The translations under genes and the position numbers were made by a program. The notes beneath the pieces were generated by a model. It made no database searches, was not told where the DNA came from, and saw only the letters and a list, made by a program, of their open reading frames with translations. This document shows positions 19,001 through 26,888 of a stretch of DNA of 64,000 nt, piece by piece (positions within the stretch are counted from its first letter, which is position 1; the number at the start of each line of letters is the position of its first letter). Location: NCBI GenBank assembly GCA_023145835.1, contig JAGLDH010000066.1, positions 32,894-96,893 on the forward strand, written 5' to 3'. This DNA is from Methylococcales bacterium (GTDB taxonomy: Bacteria > Pseudomonadota > Gammaproteobacteria > Methylococcales > Methylomonadaceae).

Positions 19001-19058
19001 GGAAAATAAAACTAATTCCTAAAATAAAAACCAGGATCATTCTTATAACACTATTCAT
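16056..19058 (-). CDS. Secreted Asp-box (BNR) multi-repeat protein, exo-glycanase/sialidase-like fold
   Basis: 1000 residues with a signal peptide (MNSVIRMILVFILGISFIFPVYSA) and AAGGAG before the ATG. Residues 25-790 are beta-propeller material with many Asp boxes (S-x-D-x-G-x-x-W/F): SDDGGKSF, SDDGGDSW, SRDGGKTW, SEDHGKTW, SIDGGTVW. The spacing and DPSNPNNLYAT-like strands resemble two-propeller GH74 xyloglucanases and sortilin-like propellers. No catalytic Asp can be fixed by eye. Residues about 790-1000 form a separate domain with GVGYWIIQLNGSTVTIDLP and HPWTGFWIA, also present at the N-terminus of the protein at 56706-58598. It probably acts on or binds extracellular polymer. The substrate is unknown. 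Confidence 0.7.
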   Translation of the reverse strand: MNSVIRMILVFILGISFIFPVYSASWQRINIGGGGAINIVGAGPTGTIVAGTDLAGAYIKRASNAQWQIIGILNNMPDTHITGVVFDNSDANIILLATEGGLYRSENEGVHFTRVDHTSPSSSSFHGGKFLSLAYQQSPTVTSDNRRVYASRISEYKVADGKILRSDDGGKSFKYTAALPIPKNSVITKIVMHPEDPDLVLVLSNKERHVSPKNALYLSDDGGDSWVEIAQSIHNISDVVFHPVAPHYAFISNKPSSAFASIYINDLKPASPGIRDDNWDTVFTTPSYDNEHYTPVLILWPEITNSRTIRALNLYTTWQFSAQTGWRLFYNNGWQQQGLGESSDWSGNKTDWKMGWSKKYTIFSASHESVNHTLGFDLSDPNRILWATNQFVHSGQQITQGNGYTLDFKNLATTGSDIVGWSSTGLDNITPFILDVNSADPEVIYAGLNDLGCTVSRDGGKTWTLCVHNSGKWLEGFEYKKSYGGVATALVSDPSNAASVWMFAAGNQKQNVSPRHSNNYGKLWDRNINNENVPWVPQGQQQPSTRDIYGLSVDPTSNISQRRLFVTIDGVVYMSEDHGKTWSPVYTCNSGCRVTEVASVTDTVSYVYAGGEDGLFVSKNNGLDWKRILSRSKIQGFLKVLEAPEKTTIFDRYDWAGISGIAINPNNPNIVYAAAFIKGDTQGIYKCDVTDAIGVDSDCQLILKNTSFVRDVAIDPSNPNNLYATSSSAYTSGGYKPDSAGVLRSIDGGTVWTELNNGLDWPMAYPIQVNPKNSNIIYVGSPGGGNYKLDLSGCDTSVNIANDQWHQISLPCVLPNNAQSLQAVFSDDISGTYGIDWVVFSYNSSSRKYAKVGLSDVLKQGVGYWIIQLNGSTVTIDLPIGSTQTPVTQTNQCVSAKGCFSIPLATQPSQIKWNMSGHPFSNNITLDRFRIVTNSGLCANGCTLDQARNENIIENKLWVYNGVTYKELEGNAPIHPWTGFWIATLIGSDALEPKLEIPID

Positions 19059-19811
19059 GGGAACACTCCTTTACTATGACAAAATTCAACAAGCTTTTGA
19101 TGTTGTACTCTGATAATACAATGTTAATGTAGCATCAGAGATTGAACGATTATTTGTTGTATTATCAGCATGCTATCATTTTATATCTTAGCGGATTGTT
19201 TTTTTCTGATTAATTTCTAATAGTAAAAAAAGGAGGTAGGACAGAACTTTTTAAATTTAGGGTTAAATGTTATTTCTACGCCTAATAAATTTGTTAGTTC
19301 GGAATAAGTTCTACACAGAACTATTGTTTATACAGATCAAAGTGGCGAAGATATATTTTTTTAAGAAAGTGCTTATACTTCGTGCGGTCACGGATGCGGT
19401 TTTCTATCGGTTGCTTTTTGCTGATAGGCTGCGTTGCTGAAGAAATAGGACTGTTTATTATATTGGAAGAAAATAAGTACCTATTAATCATTGAGCTGAA
19501 GATTTGTAGAAAGGAAAGTATAAAGCCTGATTAAATATGAACTATATTTAAAGGGGTATAGATAAATAGAGCTAAATCCAGTTAGAGTCTATAGGGTGAA
19601 AAGACGCTGAATTATAAATGGGTGAGTTACCACTTTATTTTGACTAATGTGAGGTCTGAGTGATTATTAAAATAAGTGAAAATTATAGTTGATTCATAAT
19701 TTCCAAAAATAGCATGTCAAGTGGATAGCTGGCGTAGCTTTTAACTTCTACCAGCATTCAATCAAATGTGTAATAAAGAGCATTGTACAAATAAGGCGAT
19801 CAGTTTTAATA
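19059..19811. other. Gene-free stretch
   Basis: 753 bases, AT-rich, with no credible open frame. The right-hand part lies downstream of the DHH gene, and the left part holds the promoter of the Asp-box gene. A short TTGTATTATCAG-type motif occurs twice near 19110 and 19160 in opposite orientations and could be an operator, but the evidence is slight. Confidence 0.4.
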
Positions 19812-20744
19812 TTAACCATCTGTAGTAATGGCTTGAATTAATTCGGCTAGTACTTGTTCTGCTTTATCAGTGTCAATTTGGCAAGTGCCAGCAGCAGAAT
19901 GTCCACCTCCATTATATTTCAGCATCAATTCCCCAACGCTTGTTTTAGAGCTACGGTCAAAGATTGATTTGCCTGTAGCAAACACAGTATTTTTCTTTTC
20001 TCTTCCCCATATAACATGGATAGAAATATTGCAGTCAGGGAATAGTGCATAAATCATAAAGCGGTTGCCAGCATGAATAATTTTTTCATTTCGAAGATCA
20101 AGAATGACTAGATTGCTATGAACTGTTGAACAACGTTTAAGCTGCTCTTTAAATTGGGCTTCTTGTTCATGATATAAATCAATGCGTTCTACTACGTCAG
20201 GTAATTTCATGATTGACTCAATATCATTATCCTTACAGAAATCAATCAAATCCATCATTAGATTATAGTTCGAGATTCGAAATTCTCTAAAACGGCCTAA
20301 ACCTGTACGAGCATCCATTAAAAAATTTAACAAATCCCAATTTTTTGCATTTAATACCTGATCTTTATTAAATTGAGCTGAATCTCCGCGATCAACAGCC
20401 TTCATCATTTCATCCCAGCTTTTAGGAAATACTGTATGAGCTCCATAGTGTTTCCAAACTACACGAGCAGCTGATGGTGCATCGGGATCGATAATGTGAT
20501 TGTCACGATTTCCTTCGTTACGAATAGTTTCAGAAAGATGATGGTCGAATGCTAAATTTACACCTGGAACATAGGGTAAATTAGTGGTGATATCATTATC
20601 CGTTACTTCAATAACAAGGTCTTGCATATCTTTAGGATGAACAAATTTAATGTCATCAATTAGGTCTAGGTGTTTTAGTAAAACAGCACAAACCAATCCA
20701 TCAAAGTCACTTCTTGTAATGAGTCGAAATTTATTCTTTGCCAT
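19812..20744 (-). CDS. DHH-family phosphoesterase (exopolyphosphatase/NrnA-like)
   Basis: About 310 residues. The start at 20744 (MAKNKFRLITRSDFDG) is chosen over 20801: it has AGGG upstream and begins directly at the catalytic domain, whereas the longer form would add an odd hydrophobic leader. DHH motifs are present: the metal-binding RSDFDGLVCA near the N-terminus, the FDHHLSE triad, and near the C-terminus the DHHA1 signature YNGGGHSAAGTCQ. Such enzymes hydrolyse phosphodiester or phosphoanhydride bonds in polyphosphate, pAp, nano-RNA or cyclic dinucleotides. Which one applies here cannot be read. It is a cytoplasmic, single-gene unit. Confidence 0.8.
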   Translation of the reverse strand: MAKNKFRLITRSDFDGLVCAVLLKHLDLIDDIKFVHPKDMQDLVIEVTDNDITTNLPYVPGVNLAFDHHLSETIRNEGNRDNHIIDPDAPSAARVVWKHYGAHTVFPKSWDEMMKAVDRGDSAQFNKDQVLNAKNWDLLNFLMDARTGLGRFREFRISNYNLMMDLIDFCKDNDIESIMKLPDVVERIDLYHEQEAQFKEQLKRCSTVHSNLVILDLRNEKIIHAGNRFMIYALFPDCNISIHVIWGREKKNTVFATGKSIFDRSSKTSVGELMLKYNGGGHSAAGTCQIDTDKAEQVLAELIQAITTDG

Positions 20745-20960
20745 ATAAAACCCTATTATAAAAATTAAATACCAAGTTATAAAGAAAACTACATATTTCA
20801 ATTAAAAATAAAAATAAAGTATAGACGAAGAATTGTTTTTTAGTAGGACTTACAGAAAAACTAAATACCACTTAATGAGTGGGTTAAAGTAATTTTTTGT
20901 AGCTTGGTTATGAATAAGATAGGGCGTAGTTTAAATCGATGTGCTCTATATTTAGTCAAA

Positions 20961-21022
20961 CCTTAAAGAGTCTCTGATTAAGTAGATAAGAATTTAGCGC
21001 AGAAAAAACGGTCGCTATTTTC
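20961..21022. repeat. One-ended relative of the MITE/IS family, copy C
   Basis: CCTTAAAGAGTCTCTGATTA, then AGAATTTAGCGCAGAAAAAA and CGGTCGCTATTTT. The same string, inverted, is present at 60567-60632. The first 20 bases also match the ends of the 107-bp elements. The likely origin is the left end of a full-length IS that has otherwise decayed. Confidence 0.6.
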
Positions 21023-21100
21023 CACGAAGATTGGTGGAATAGAATCGAAATAAAAATCAGGTAGATACATAGTGCGCTTTTTATTTTCAAACTCCATGTC

Positions 21101-21207
21101 TTAAGGAACCTCTGAACAAGTTAATTCATAAAAACTTATGTTCAGTTAATTCAATAAGTTATATTCTATTAAATCGTTACTTTAAGACTTAATCAGAAGT
21201 TCCTTAA
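21101..21207. repeat. 107-bp MITE-like element, copy B
   Basis: Ends TTAAGGAACCTCTGAACAAG and the complement of TTAAGGAACTTCTGATTAAG. It has the same length as the copy at 2211-2317 and the same inner blocks. It sits between the DHH gene and the AraC-GyrI gene, next to copy C. The remaining bases of 20745-21288 hold no gene. Confidence 0.75.
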
Positions 21208-21309
21208 CTAATAACCTTAGAATATTTCTACTAAAATAGCAATCTGGGAAGAGAGATTATCTCTTGCTCTCTCTATACTTGCTAACACTTGATAATAACG
21301 AGTTTAATC

Positions 21310-22170
21310 GTGAACAAACGTATCCAAAAAGCTATTTACCATATCGAATCACATCTTAATGATGAGTTGGATATTTTCTTACTGGCTGATATTTCAGCGT
21401 ATTCTAGATTTCATTTTTGCCGAGTTTTCAAAGCACAAGTGGGTGAATCCGTTATGTCATTTATTACAAGACTGCGCTTAGAGTCTGCTTCGTTTGATAT
21501 TCAGTTGGGCAATAAGCCAATGATTGATATTGCACTAAACGCAGGCTTTCAAACACAGACTGGATTTTTGAAAGCCTTCAAAAATCGCTTTGATGCAACA
21601 CCTACGGATTATAAACGCATCAGTATGAAGTCTCTAAAAAATTATCAGGAGATTAAAATGGAAATGCCAGAAATTGTTACAAGAGAAACTACCTTTGTTG
21701 TTTTTACACGAGAAATAGGCGATTACTTTAAAAGCTCGGATATAGCGTGGGGAAGATTAACCGGTGAGCTAAATAGATTGGAAGAGAAGTTTAAAAAAGT
21801 ACCTGCTTATAATGAAATTGACTTTGATGAAAAGAAAGCTGAATTAATGGGTATTATTTACGATGATCCCAGTATCGTTGAGCAAGAGAAACTCCGTTAC
21901 GATGCCTGTATTGCATGGAGTGAAGCAGAAATTATCTTTTTACAATCAAAAGGCTTTGAAACAAAAACTATCGTTGATGGGAAATATGCAAAAGTCCTTC
22001 ACAAAGGATGCTATGAAACATCAGATGATAGTTGGTTTGGACTTTACGAATGGATCGAAAAAAATAAGATAGAGCTTAGAGATAAACCTTCTTTTGAAAA
22101 GTATTTGAATACGCCTGATGACGTAAAATCTACTGATTTATTGACCGAAATTTATGTGCCTGTGGTCTAG
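21310..22170 (+). CDS. AraC-family regulator with GyrI-like effector domain
   Basis: About 286 residues from GTG at 21310. A TTG at 21289 is a possible alternative. An AraC double helix-turn-helix comes first (HLNDELDIFLLADISAYSRF, then IALNAGFQTQTGFLKAFKNRF and ATPTDYKR). A C-terminal GyrI-like small-molecule-binding domain follows, starting EIVTRETTFVVFTREIGDY and including YDACIAWSE and GKYAKVLHKGCYE. This Rob/SoxS-plus-GyrI layout is typical of regulators of drug or toxic-compound response. No target gene is adjacent: upstream is repeat DNA, and downstream is a dead transposase gene. Confidence 0.85.
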   Translation: MNKRIQKAIYHIESHLNDELDIFLLADISAYSRFHFCRVFKAQVGESVMSFITRLRLESASFDIQLGNKPMIDIALNAGFQTQTGFLKAFKNRFDATPTDYKRISMKSLKNYQEIKMEMPEIVTRETTFVVFTREIGDYFKSSDIAWGRLTGELNRLEEKFKKVPAYNEIDFDEKKAELMGIIYDDPSIVEQEKLRYDACIAWSEAEIIFLQSKGFETKTIVDGKYAKVLHKGCYETSDDSWFGLYEWIEKNKIELRDKPSFEKYLNTPDDVKSTDLLTEIYVPVV

Positions 22171-22315
22171 TTGAGGATAGAGGCTGAAGTATGGATCAAA
22201 TAGAGCAAAGGTTCTTAGTAGTAGCTGAGTTACAAAATGCCAAACAAAGGGGGCAGTACCCTTTATGTGGATTTATAGAAGCTTTACATAATTAATCTTT
22301 TTACAATTATTGAAA

Positions 22316-22924
22316 ATGCCAAGAAAGCCCTGTTTTTTTCTTACTAATATCCCTGTTCATGTTGTGATAAGAGGGAATACCAGGTGTGTGTTTTTTGCAG
22401 AAGATGCTGATAGAAAAGCTTATTTGGGTTGGTTAAAAAAAGCAATAGATAAATATAAATTGATACAACATATAGGATGAAAATATGTCACGTACTTTAA
22501 TCATGAATATGAACAGTCAGGAACACTATGGGAAAGTAGGTTCAAGGAAAGTATGATAAAAAGTGAACAGTATTTGCTGTGTTGTTATAGGCATATATTG
22601 AACTTAACCCTATCAGGGCAGGTATGGTTAAAAGACCCGAAGAATGGAAATGGTCAAGTTATGCTAGTAATGGCTATGGCGAGGAAAACCAGCTCATCAA
22701 GCCACATCCATTGTATTTAGCAAGACATAAATAAAAGGAAAAACGAGTTAATTACTATACGCTAGGGTTTAAACAGGTTATGGATGCATCGTTGATAGAT
22801 AATTTATGTTCGGCTGTTCAAACGAGACACCACTTGGAAATAATAAATTTAAAAAAGAGATCGAACAATTATTGGGTGTAAAAACGGGGTATGCAAAAAG
22901 AGGTCGTCCTAAGAAAAATATTTA
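22316..22924 (+). pseudogene. Decayed REP-associated tyrosine (Y1) transposase
   Basis: The start MPRKPCFFLTNIPVHVVIRG is the classic beginning of these single-strand DNA transposases, and the first frame stops after about 56 codons (QHIG). Pieces in other frames follow in the right order: a GTLWE-R-F-K-segment (22530-22550), YIELNP-like and RAGMVK text (22590-22640), KPHPLYLARHK (22700-22730) and the tail GVKTGYAKRGRPKKN, here partly frameshifted. Part of the HUH region is missing. Several indels and stops make it non-functional. A nearby AAAGGGGGCAGT motif at 22246 recurs at 24356. Confidence 0.75.
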
Positions 22925-23244
22925 AAAGGGTACTCTTTATTAGTGTTATCTCGAAACATTCAAAAAATAGGACGTATTGTGTGAGACAAAGAAAGAAAAA
23001 TACGGGAGGAATACCAACAGGCCGTATAACACAAGAAAGAGACCATACAAGGACAAGAGAGCTGCACCTAAAATAGGTTTTGGTTTCCTGCTGACTGAAT
23101 TGTGTGAAAACTGCTACTAAAAGGGTGAATTTAAAATTACCTACGCACACAATGAGTTGTTTATTCTGGGGATGATTTTAGTTTTCACATTTTCGGTCAG
23201 GCACTAATTTACATATCAAATTATAGAATGAATAAGGTGACACA
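22925..23244. other. Intergenic region
   Basis: 320 bases between the dead transposase and the dehydrogenase stub. Short frames on both strands (22891-23076, 23150-22869) have no recognisable content. The promoter that now serves the stub and mlaA probably lies here. Confidence 0.4.
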
Positions 23245-23484
23245 ATGAAACTTGGTAAAAAACGTATTGTTATTACAGGCAGTACTTCTGGTATTGGCTA
23301 TGAGATGGTTAAGTACCTGCACCCTAGTAATGAAATTATTAGGATTTCCAGAAGCGCAGACAAGCTAAATGAACTCAAACAAGAATTTATAGGAATAAGC
23401 ACTTATCAAGCCGACTTATCCAAACTTGACGATACTGAAAAAATTGCCTTTACCATTGTAGAACGTTTCAAATCAGGATTATTA
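23245..23484 (+). pseudogene. N-terminal stub of a short-chain dehydrogenase (DltE-like), in frame with mlaA
   Basis: 80 codons begin MKLGKKRIVITGSTSGIGYE: the Rossmann NAD(P)-binding T-G-x-x-x-G-I-G motif, then IIRISRSADKLNEL and YQADLSKLDDTEK, as expected for an SDR. The catalytic N-S-Y-K region is missing. Instead of a stop the frame runs straight into the mlaA coding sequence. A deletion that removed the rest of the SDR and the original mlaA upstream region is the simplest explanation. The stub has no predicted activity. Confidence 0.7.
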
Positions 23485-24312
23485 ATGAAAAGAAACAATA
23501 TCTTCGCTAAATGTATTTCTTTATTCTGTATTATTTTATCGGTAGCTATACTGACTGGCTGTGCAAGTACAGCCCATAATCCCCAAGATCCCTGGGAAAA
23601 ATGGAATAGAAGTACGCATAATTTTAATGATAATGTTGATGACTATATATTGAGGCCGGTTGCAGAGGGCTATGATTATGTAACGCCAGATTTTGTCAGT
23701 ACAGGTGTTTCTAATTTTTTTAGTAATTTGAACGATATTGAGGTAACTATCAACGATTTATTACAACTAAAATTTATACAAGGCGGTATGGATGCTAGTC
23801 GTTTTTTAGTTAATACATCAGCCGGAATTGGAGGTTTGATTGATGTTGCCTCGATGATTAACTTACCTAAACATGACGAGGATTTTGGTCAGACTCTCGG
23901 ATACTGGGGCGTGCCATCTGGCCCATATCTGGTGCTACCGTTTTTGGGGCCGAGTAGTCCTAGGGGAACCTTCGGGTTAGTGGGAGATTCAGTAATGAAT
24001 CCATTAAACTATTTAGTGATGAGCGGCAGTTTATCAACAGTTGCCAGTTTATTTGAAGTAGTGGAGACAGTTGATGCAAGAGCTGATTTGATGAATGTGG
24101 AAAAAGAGCTAGAAAAAGAGCTAACTGAAGGGGCTATAGATGCGGCTATAGATCAATATGCCTTTTTTAGAGATCTTTATTTACAACACCGTCGTTATTT
24201 AATCTATGATGGCGAAGTGCCAGAAGATAAACAATATGACACCGATGTTGATATCGACTTTGATGAGGATGTTGAAGAGCTGGAGGGGGCTGAGTCATCA
24301 CCTATTTTATAA
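23485..24312 (+). CDS. mlaA: MlaA (VacJ) outer-membrane phospholipid-transport lipoprotein
   Basis: The product works with OmpC-type porins to remove phospholipids from the outer leaflet of the outer membrane and passes them to MlaC. The true start is taken at 23485 because an AGGA lies upstream and the next residues form a lipoprotein signal (MKRNNIFAKCISLFCIILSV, lipobox LTGC). Mature MlaA features follow: DPWEKWNRSTHNFND, FFSNLNDIEVTINDLLQ, and the GYWGVPSGPYLVLPFLGPSS segment. The C-terminal tail is acidic (DTDVDIDFDEDVEELEG). The frame is open upstream into an SDR stub, so a longer fusion protein is formally possible. A fusion would hide the lipobox and be unlikely to reach the outer membrane. 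Confidence 0.9.
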   Translation: MKRNNIFAKCISLFCIILSVAILTGCASTAHNPQDPWEKWNRSTHNFNDNVDDYILRPVAEGYDYVTPDFVSTGVSNFFSNLNDIEVTINDLLQLKFIQGGMDASRFLVNTSAGIGGLIDVASMINLPKHDEDFGQTLGYWGVPSGPYLVLPFLGPSSPRGTFGLVGDSVMNPLNYLVMSGSLSTVASLFEVVETVDARADLMNVEKELEKELTEGAIDAAIDQYAFFRDLYLQHRRYLIYDGEVPEDKQYDTDVDIDFDEDVEELEGAESSPIL

Positions 24313-24519
24313 GCCACTAGGAGTCTCTTTACTCACTTTAAGGTGAAATAAAAATAAAGGGGGCAGTTCCAATGCCATTGAGTTAAGCTTTAATGTATCG
24401 TTTTATTTATCTTTTTTGTAAGCATGAAAATGTAATTTATTCTTCATTTTTGATTTTGGCCGACTCTATTTTCTTTCTTTTCTAATAGGCTCTATGGTAC
24501 AAGCGATATAATCAATCAC

Positions 24520-25279
24520 ATATCACTGACATAATAGCGGTCAGGCTGTGATACAGTAAACTGCCTTTTCAGCAGGTTAGGTGTAATCGACTTATTATGT
24601 TTGGAGTCGGTCGTTGCTTTAAATTTTTTCTTGGTTTTACACCACAACCCAGCTTACCTCATTAGTCGGCCTATACGTCGGCGACTCACAACAACACCCT
24701 GTTCTGCGAGTTTATTTTTTAAGCAACGAGTCCCGTATGTACCTCGTCCTTTTTCAAAGAGAACTTTAAGTATTTCGATCAATGCCTCATTCTCCTTTTC
24801 TCGCTCTGTTTTCGGTGAATCGAGCCATTCGTAATAACAACTTCGTGAAACTGTCATGAATTGACACAGGGTTGTAATGGAATAATCTGAATGATGTTTC
24901 TTTATTCACGCGTACTTCACACGATTTCCTTGGCAAAGTACACTGTGGCCTTTTTTAATAAGTCACGCTCCTGTGTCATTATCGCTAACTCTTTTTTCAG
25001 GCGTTTGTTCTCATCATAAATATGCTCATTCGTTCTTGTTACAGCCATTTTTGATTTTGAATATTTATTGATCCAAGTATGAATTGTATTAGGGTTTACT
25101 CCTAAATCTCGGGTTGTTTGAGCAATAGGCTGATCAGATTCAAGAGCTAACTTGATAGATGACTCTCTAAATTCTGATGTATAGGTATTTGGTTTTTTTA
25201 GTTGATCATTCATTTTTAGACACACATTTCCTTTTCAGGTTATTTTATATTGTGTGTCCGGTTTAGTGTAGCCACTTCA
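24520..25279 (-). mobile_element. IS3-family remnant (OrfA intact, OrfB truncated)
   Basis: The upstream end at 25279 reads TGAAGTGGCTACACTAAACC on the minus strand, an IS3-type terminal repeat. OrfA (25225 or 25213 to 24917) is complete: YTSEFRESSIKLALESDQPI, DLGVNPNTIHTWINKYSK and a leucine-zipper-like KRLKKELAIMTQERDLLKKA. OrfB starts in another frame (TLCQFMTVSRSCYYEW), continues to GRLMR, then meets a TAA where the family has GAA. It resumes AGLWCKTKKKFKATTDSKHN and VSQPDRYYVSD before homology ends near 24520. The DDE catalytic core and the right end are absent. It is inserted in an ISAs1 remnant. Confidence 0.75.
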
Positions 25280-25560
25280 GTTATTTAAATTTAGCTGTTC
25301 GGTAAACCATTGCTCTTTAGCTTTGCCAAACCTCTCAATGGCTACCCAGTTATCTGCTCCGCAGATAGTGGCACAAAGGGTAATAAAAAATATGTCAGAG
25401 AGCAGGTGTTTTTTATGTCTATCTTTTCTTGGGTCTTCAATACTTGAAAAATGATGAATAATTGAGGCTATGGGTTGGTCTGTCATTTTAAAATCAAAAT
25501 GATAGTCTTAATACTTCATCTAAATTATAATTTCAACTGATTTTAAACCCGATTGCCCTG
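25277..25560 (-). pseudogene. ISAs1-family transposase, N-terminal fragment
   Basis: 69 residues from 25486: IIHHFSSIEDPRKDRHKKHL and FFITLCATICGADNWVAIER, then FGKAKEQWF. This is the DDE_Tnp_1-associated N-terminal part of ISAs1 transposases. Coding sequence is cut exactly where the IS3-type end begins (25279), so the IS3 element interrupted it. The outer end of this IS probably lies near 25560, where CAGGGCAATCGGGTTTAAAA starts on the minus strand. No downstream half is found on the other side of the IS3 remnant, so a later deletion removed it. Confidence 0.65.
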
Positions 25561-25960
25561 ATTGGGTGCTGCACTAGTATAGGCAATATTGGATGACTAC
25601 TCTAAGCCTTCATATTTCGGAGGATACAAAAGAAAGTGATTATGTTTTTCCACTATTGAATGTGTAGATATTGCAATAAAAAAATCGCATAATAACTTTG
25701 AGTCTCGATCTGTTATGGTTTATCAGTCATACGATGTGCTTCGTGCGGTCACGACTAGAGCGGAGTCATTTTATTTATAAAATGTATTTGTTATAAAAAT
25801 GTGAGAATTTCGTGAATCTTACGTGACCAAAGGTGATTATTCTTATTCTGAGCTAATTGGCATTTCATCCGTTATCTAGCTGTCAAATTTTGTTGTTAAT
25901 AAAGAGTGAATATTTAATCACTTCAGTCTTAAACAACTCACTAAATTTAAGGAATAAAAA
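25561..25960. other. Intergenic region upstream of the first spondin gene
   Basis: 400 bases without a gene. At 25877-25888 it holds TAGCTGTCAAAT, a 12-mer repeated at 29103-29114 upstream of the second spondin gene and the response regulator gene. It therefore probably contains the regulated promoter of the next gene. Confidence 0.45.
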
Positions 25961-26617
25961 ATGAAAAAAATTATCTGTACCTTATCAGTTTTCGTATGTC
26001 TCTATTCCCCTTTATCTTTTTCTGAGGTCAGTTATCAAGTCAAAATCACGAATATTACTCGAGGTCAAACATTTACACCAATTTTGGCAGCCAGCCATCG
26101 CGCGGGGATCAAGGCATTTGCTTTAGGACAACCCGCAATACCTGAGCTTGTTGCTATTGCTGAATCTGGCAATACAGCACCAGCAATAAGTACATTATCC
26201 TCTTTTTCTGCGGTTCAGGAAGTTAAAGACAGTGGAGGCGTATTAGCACCGGGTAAATCTGTGATAATGATATTAGCTGGTGGAGATAACATAAGCCATA
26301 TCACCATTGTTTCAATGCTTATTCCAACCAACGATACCTTTTTCTCGGTTAATGGTAAAGCTTTACCAATGGGTTCAGATCCTGTCACCTATCACTCCAT
26401 AGCCTATGATGCAGGTAGTGAAGAAAATGATGAGTTATGTGCAAGTATCCCAGGCCCTCCTAGTGTTTGTTCAGGTGAAGGAAGTTCAGATGCAGGGGGT
26501 GAAGGGTATGTTCATGTGCAAGCGGGTATTCATGGAACTGGTGATTTATCCGCAGCTCAATATGATTGGCGCTATGCAGTCGCAGAAATCACCATTCAGC
26601 GAATGGAAACAAAATAG
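25961..26617 (+). CDS. Exported spondin-domain protein (short form)
   Basis: 218 residues: a signal peptide (MKKIICTLSVFVCLYSPLSFS) and one spondin-N-like domain (VSYQVKITNITRGQTFTPIL, SHRAGIKAFALGQPA, SMLIPTNDTFFSVNG, AYDAGSEENDELC, EGYVHVQAGIHGTGDL). AAGGA lies ahead of the ATG. Bacterial spondin-domain proteins are exported beta-rich proteins of uncertain role, with suggested binding to metals or surfaces. It faces the histidine kinase gene tail to tail, and an IR terminator follows. Confidence 0.75.
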   Translation: MKKIICTLSVFVCLYSPLSFSEVSYQVKITNITRGQTFTPILAASHRAGIKAFALGQPAIPELVAIAESGNTAPAISTLSSFSAVQEVKDSGGVLAPGKSVIMILAGGDNISHITIVSMLIPTNDTFFSVNGKALPMGSDPVTYHSIAYDAGSEENDELCASIPGPPSVCSGEGSSDAGGEGYVHVQAGIHGTGDLSAAQYDWRYAVAEITIQRMETK

Positions 26618-26673
26618 AATGATCTTGTAGTGCTAATAAAATGCTAGGAATAAGCATATCAAACAATGGTGTT

Positions 26674-26710
26674 TAGGTTAACGACTCTATCATTAACCTA
26701 ATATTTTTTA
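26674..26710 (+). terminator. Probable terminator of the short spondin gene
   Basis: TAGGTTAA, an 11-base loop, and TTAACCTA (26674-26700), followed by ATATTTTTTA. A second GC-richer hairpin at 26726-26749 (GGGTTGCC / GGCAGCCC) lacks a T-run on the same strand. Confidence 0.45.
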
Positions 26711-26888
26711 TGTCTCTATTATGTTGGGTTGCCAAAAAAACGGCAGCCCGATCTACAAAAAATTAAAAGACATTATATCAATATTTTATTTTGATATTTT
26801 GCGAAGCCTTGGGTGATAAGGTTTCTCCTCTTGTTATGAAATATATAAGTTATTGAAATTATATGTATTATTAGAATCGGTATAATGT

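Noticed and set aside
19376..19395. Short string CTTCGTGCGGTCACG occurring here and near 25739
   Set aside because: A 15-base match without inverted ends or coding context. It may be a scrap of a repeat but cannot be classified.
22869..23150. Two opposite small frames between the dead transposase and the SDR stub
   Set aside because: They overlap each other on opposite strands, have no ribosome site and no recognisable motif.
26726..26749. GGGTTGCC / GGCAGCCC hairpin as a terminator
   Set aside because: Lacks a following T-run on the plus strand, and it is 140 bases from the kinase stop on the minus strand.
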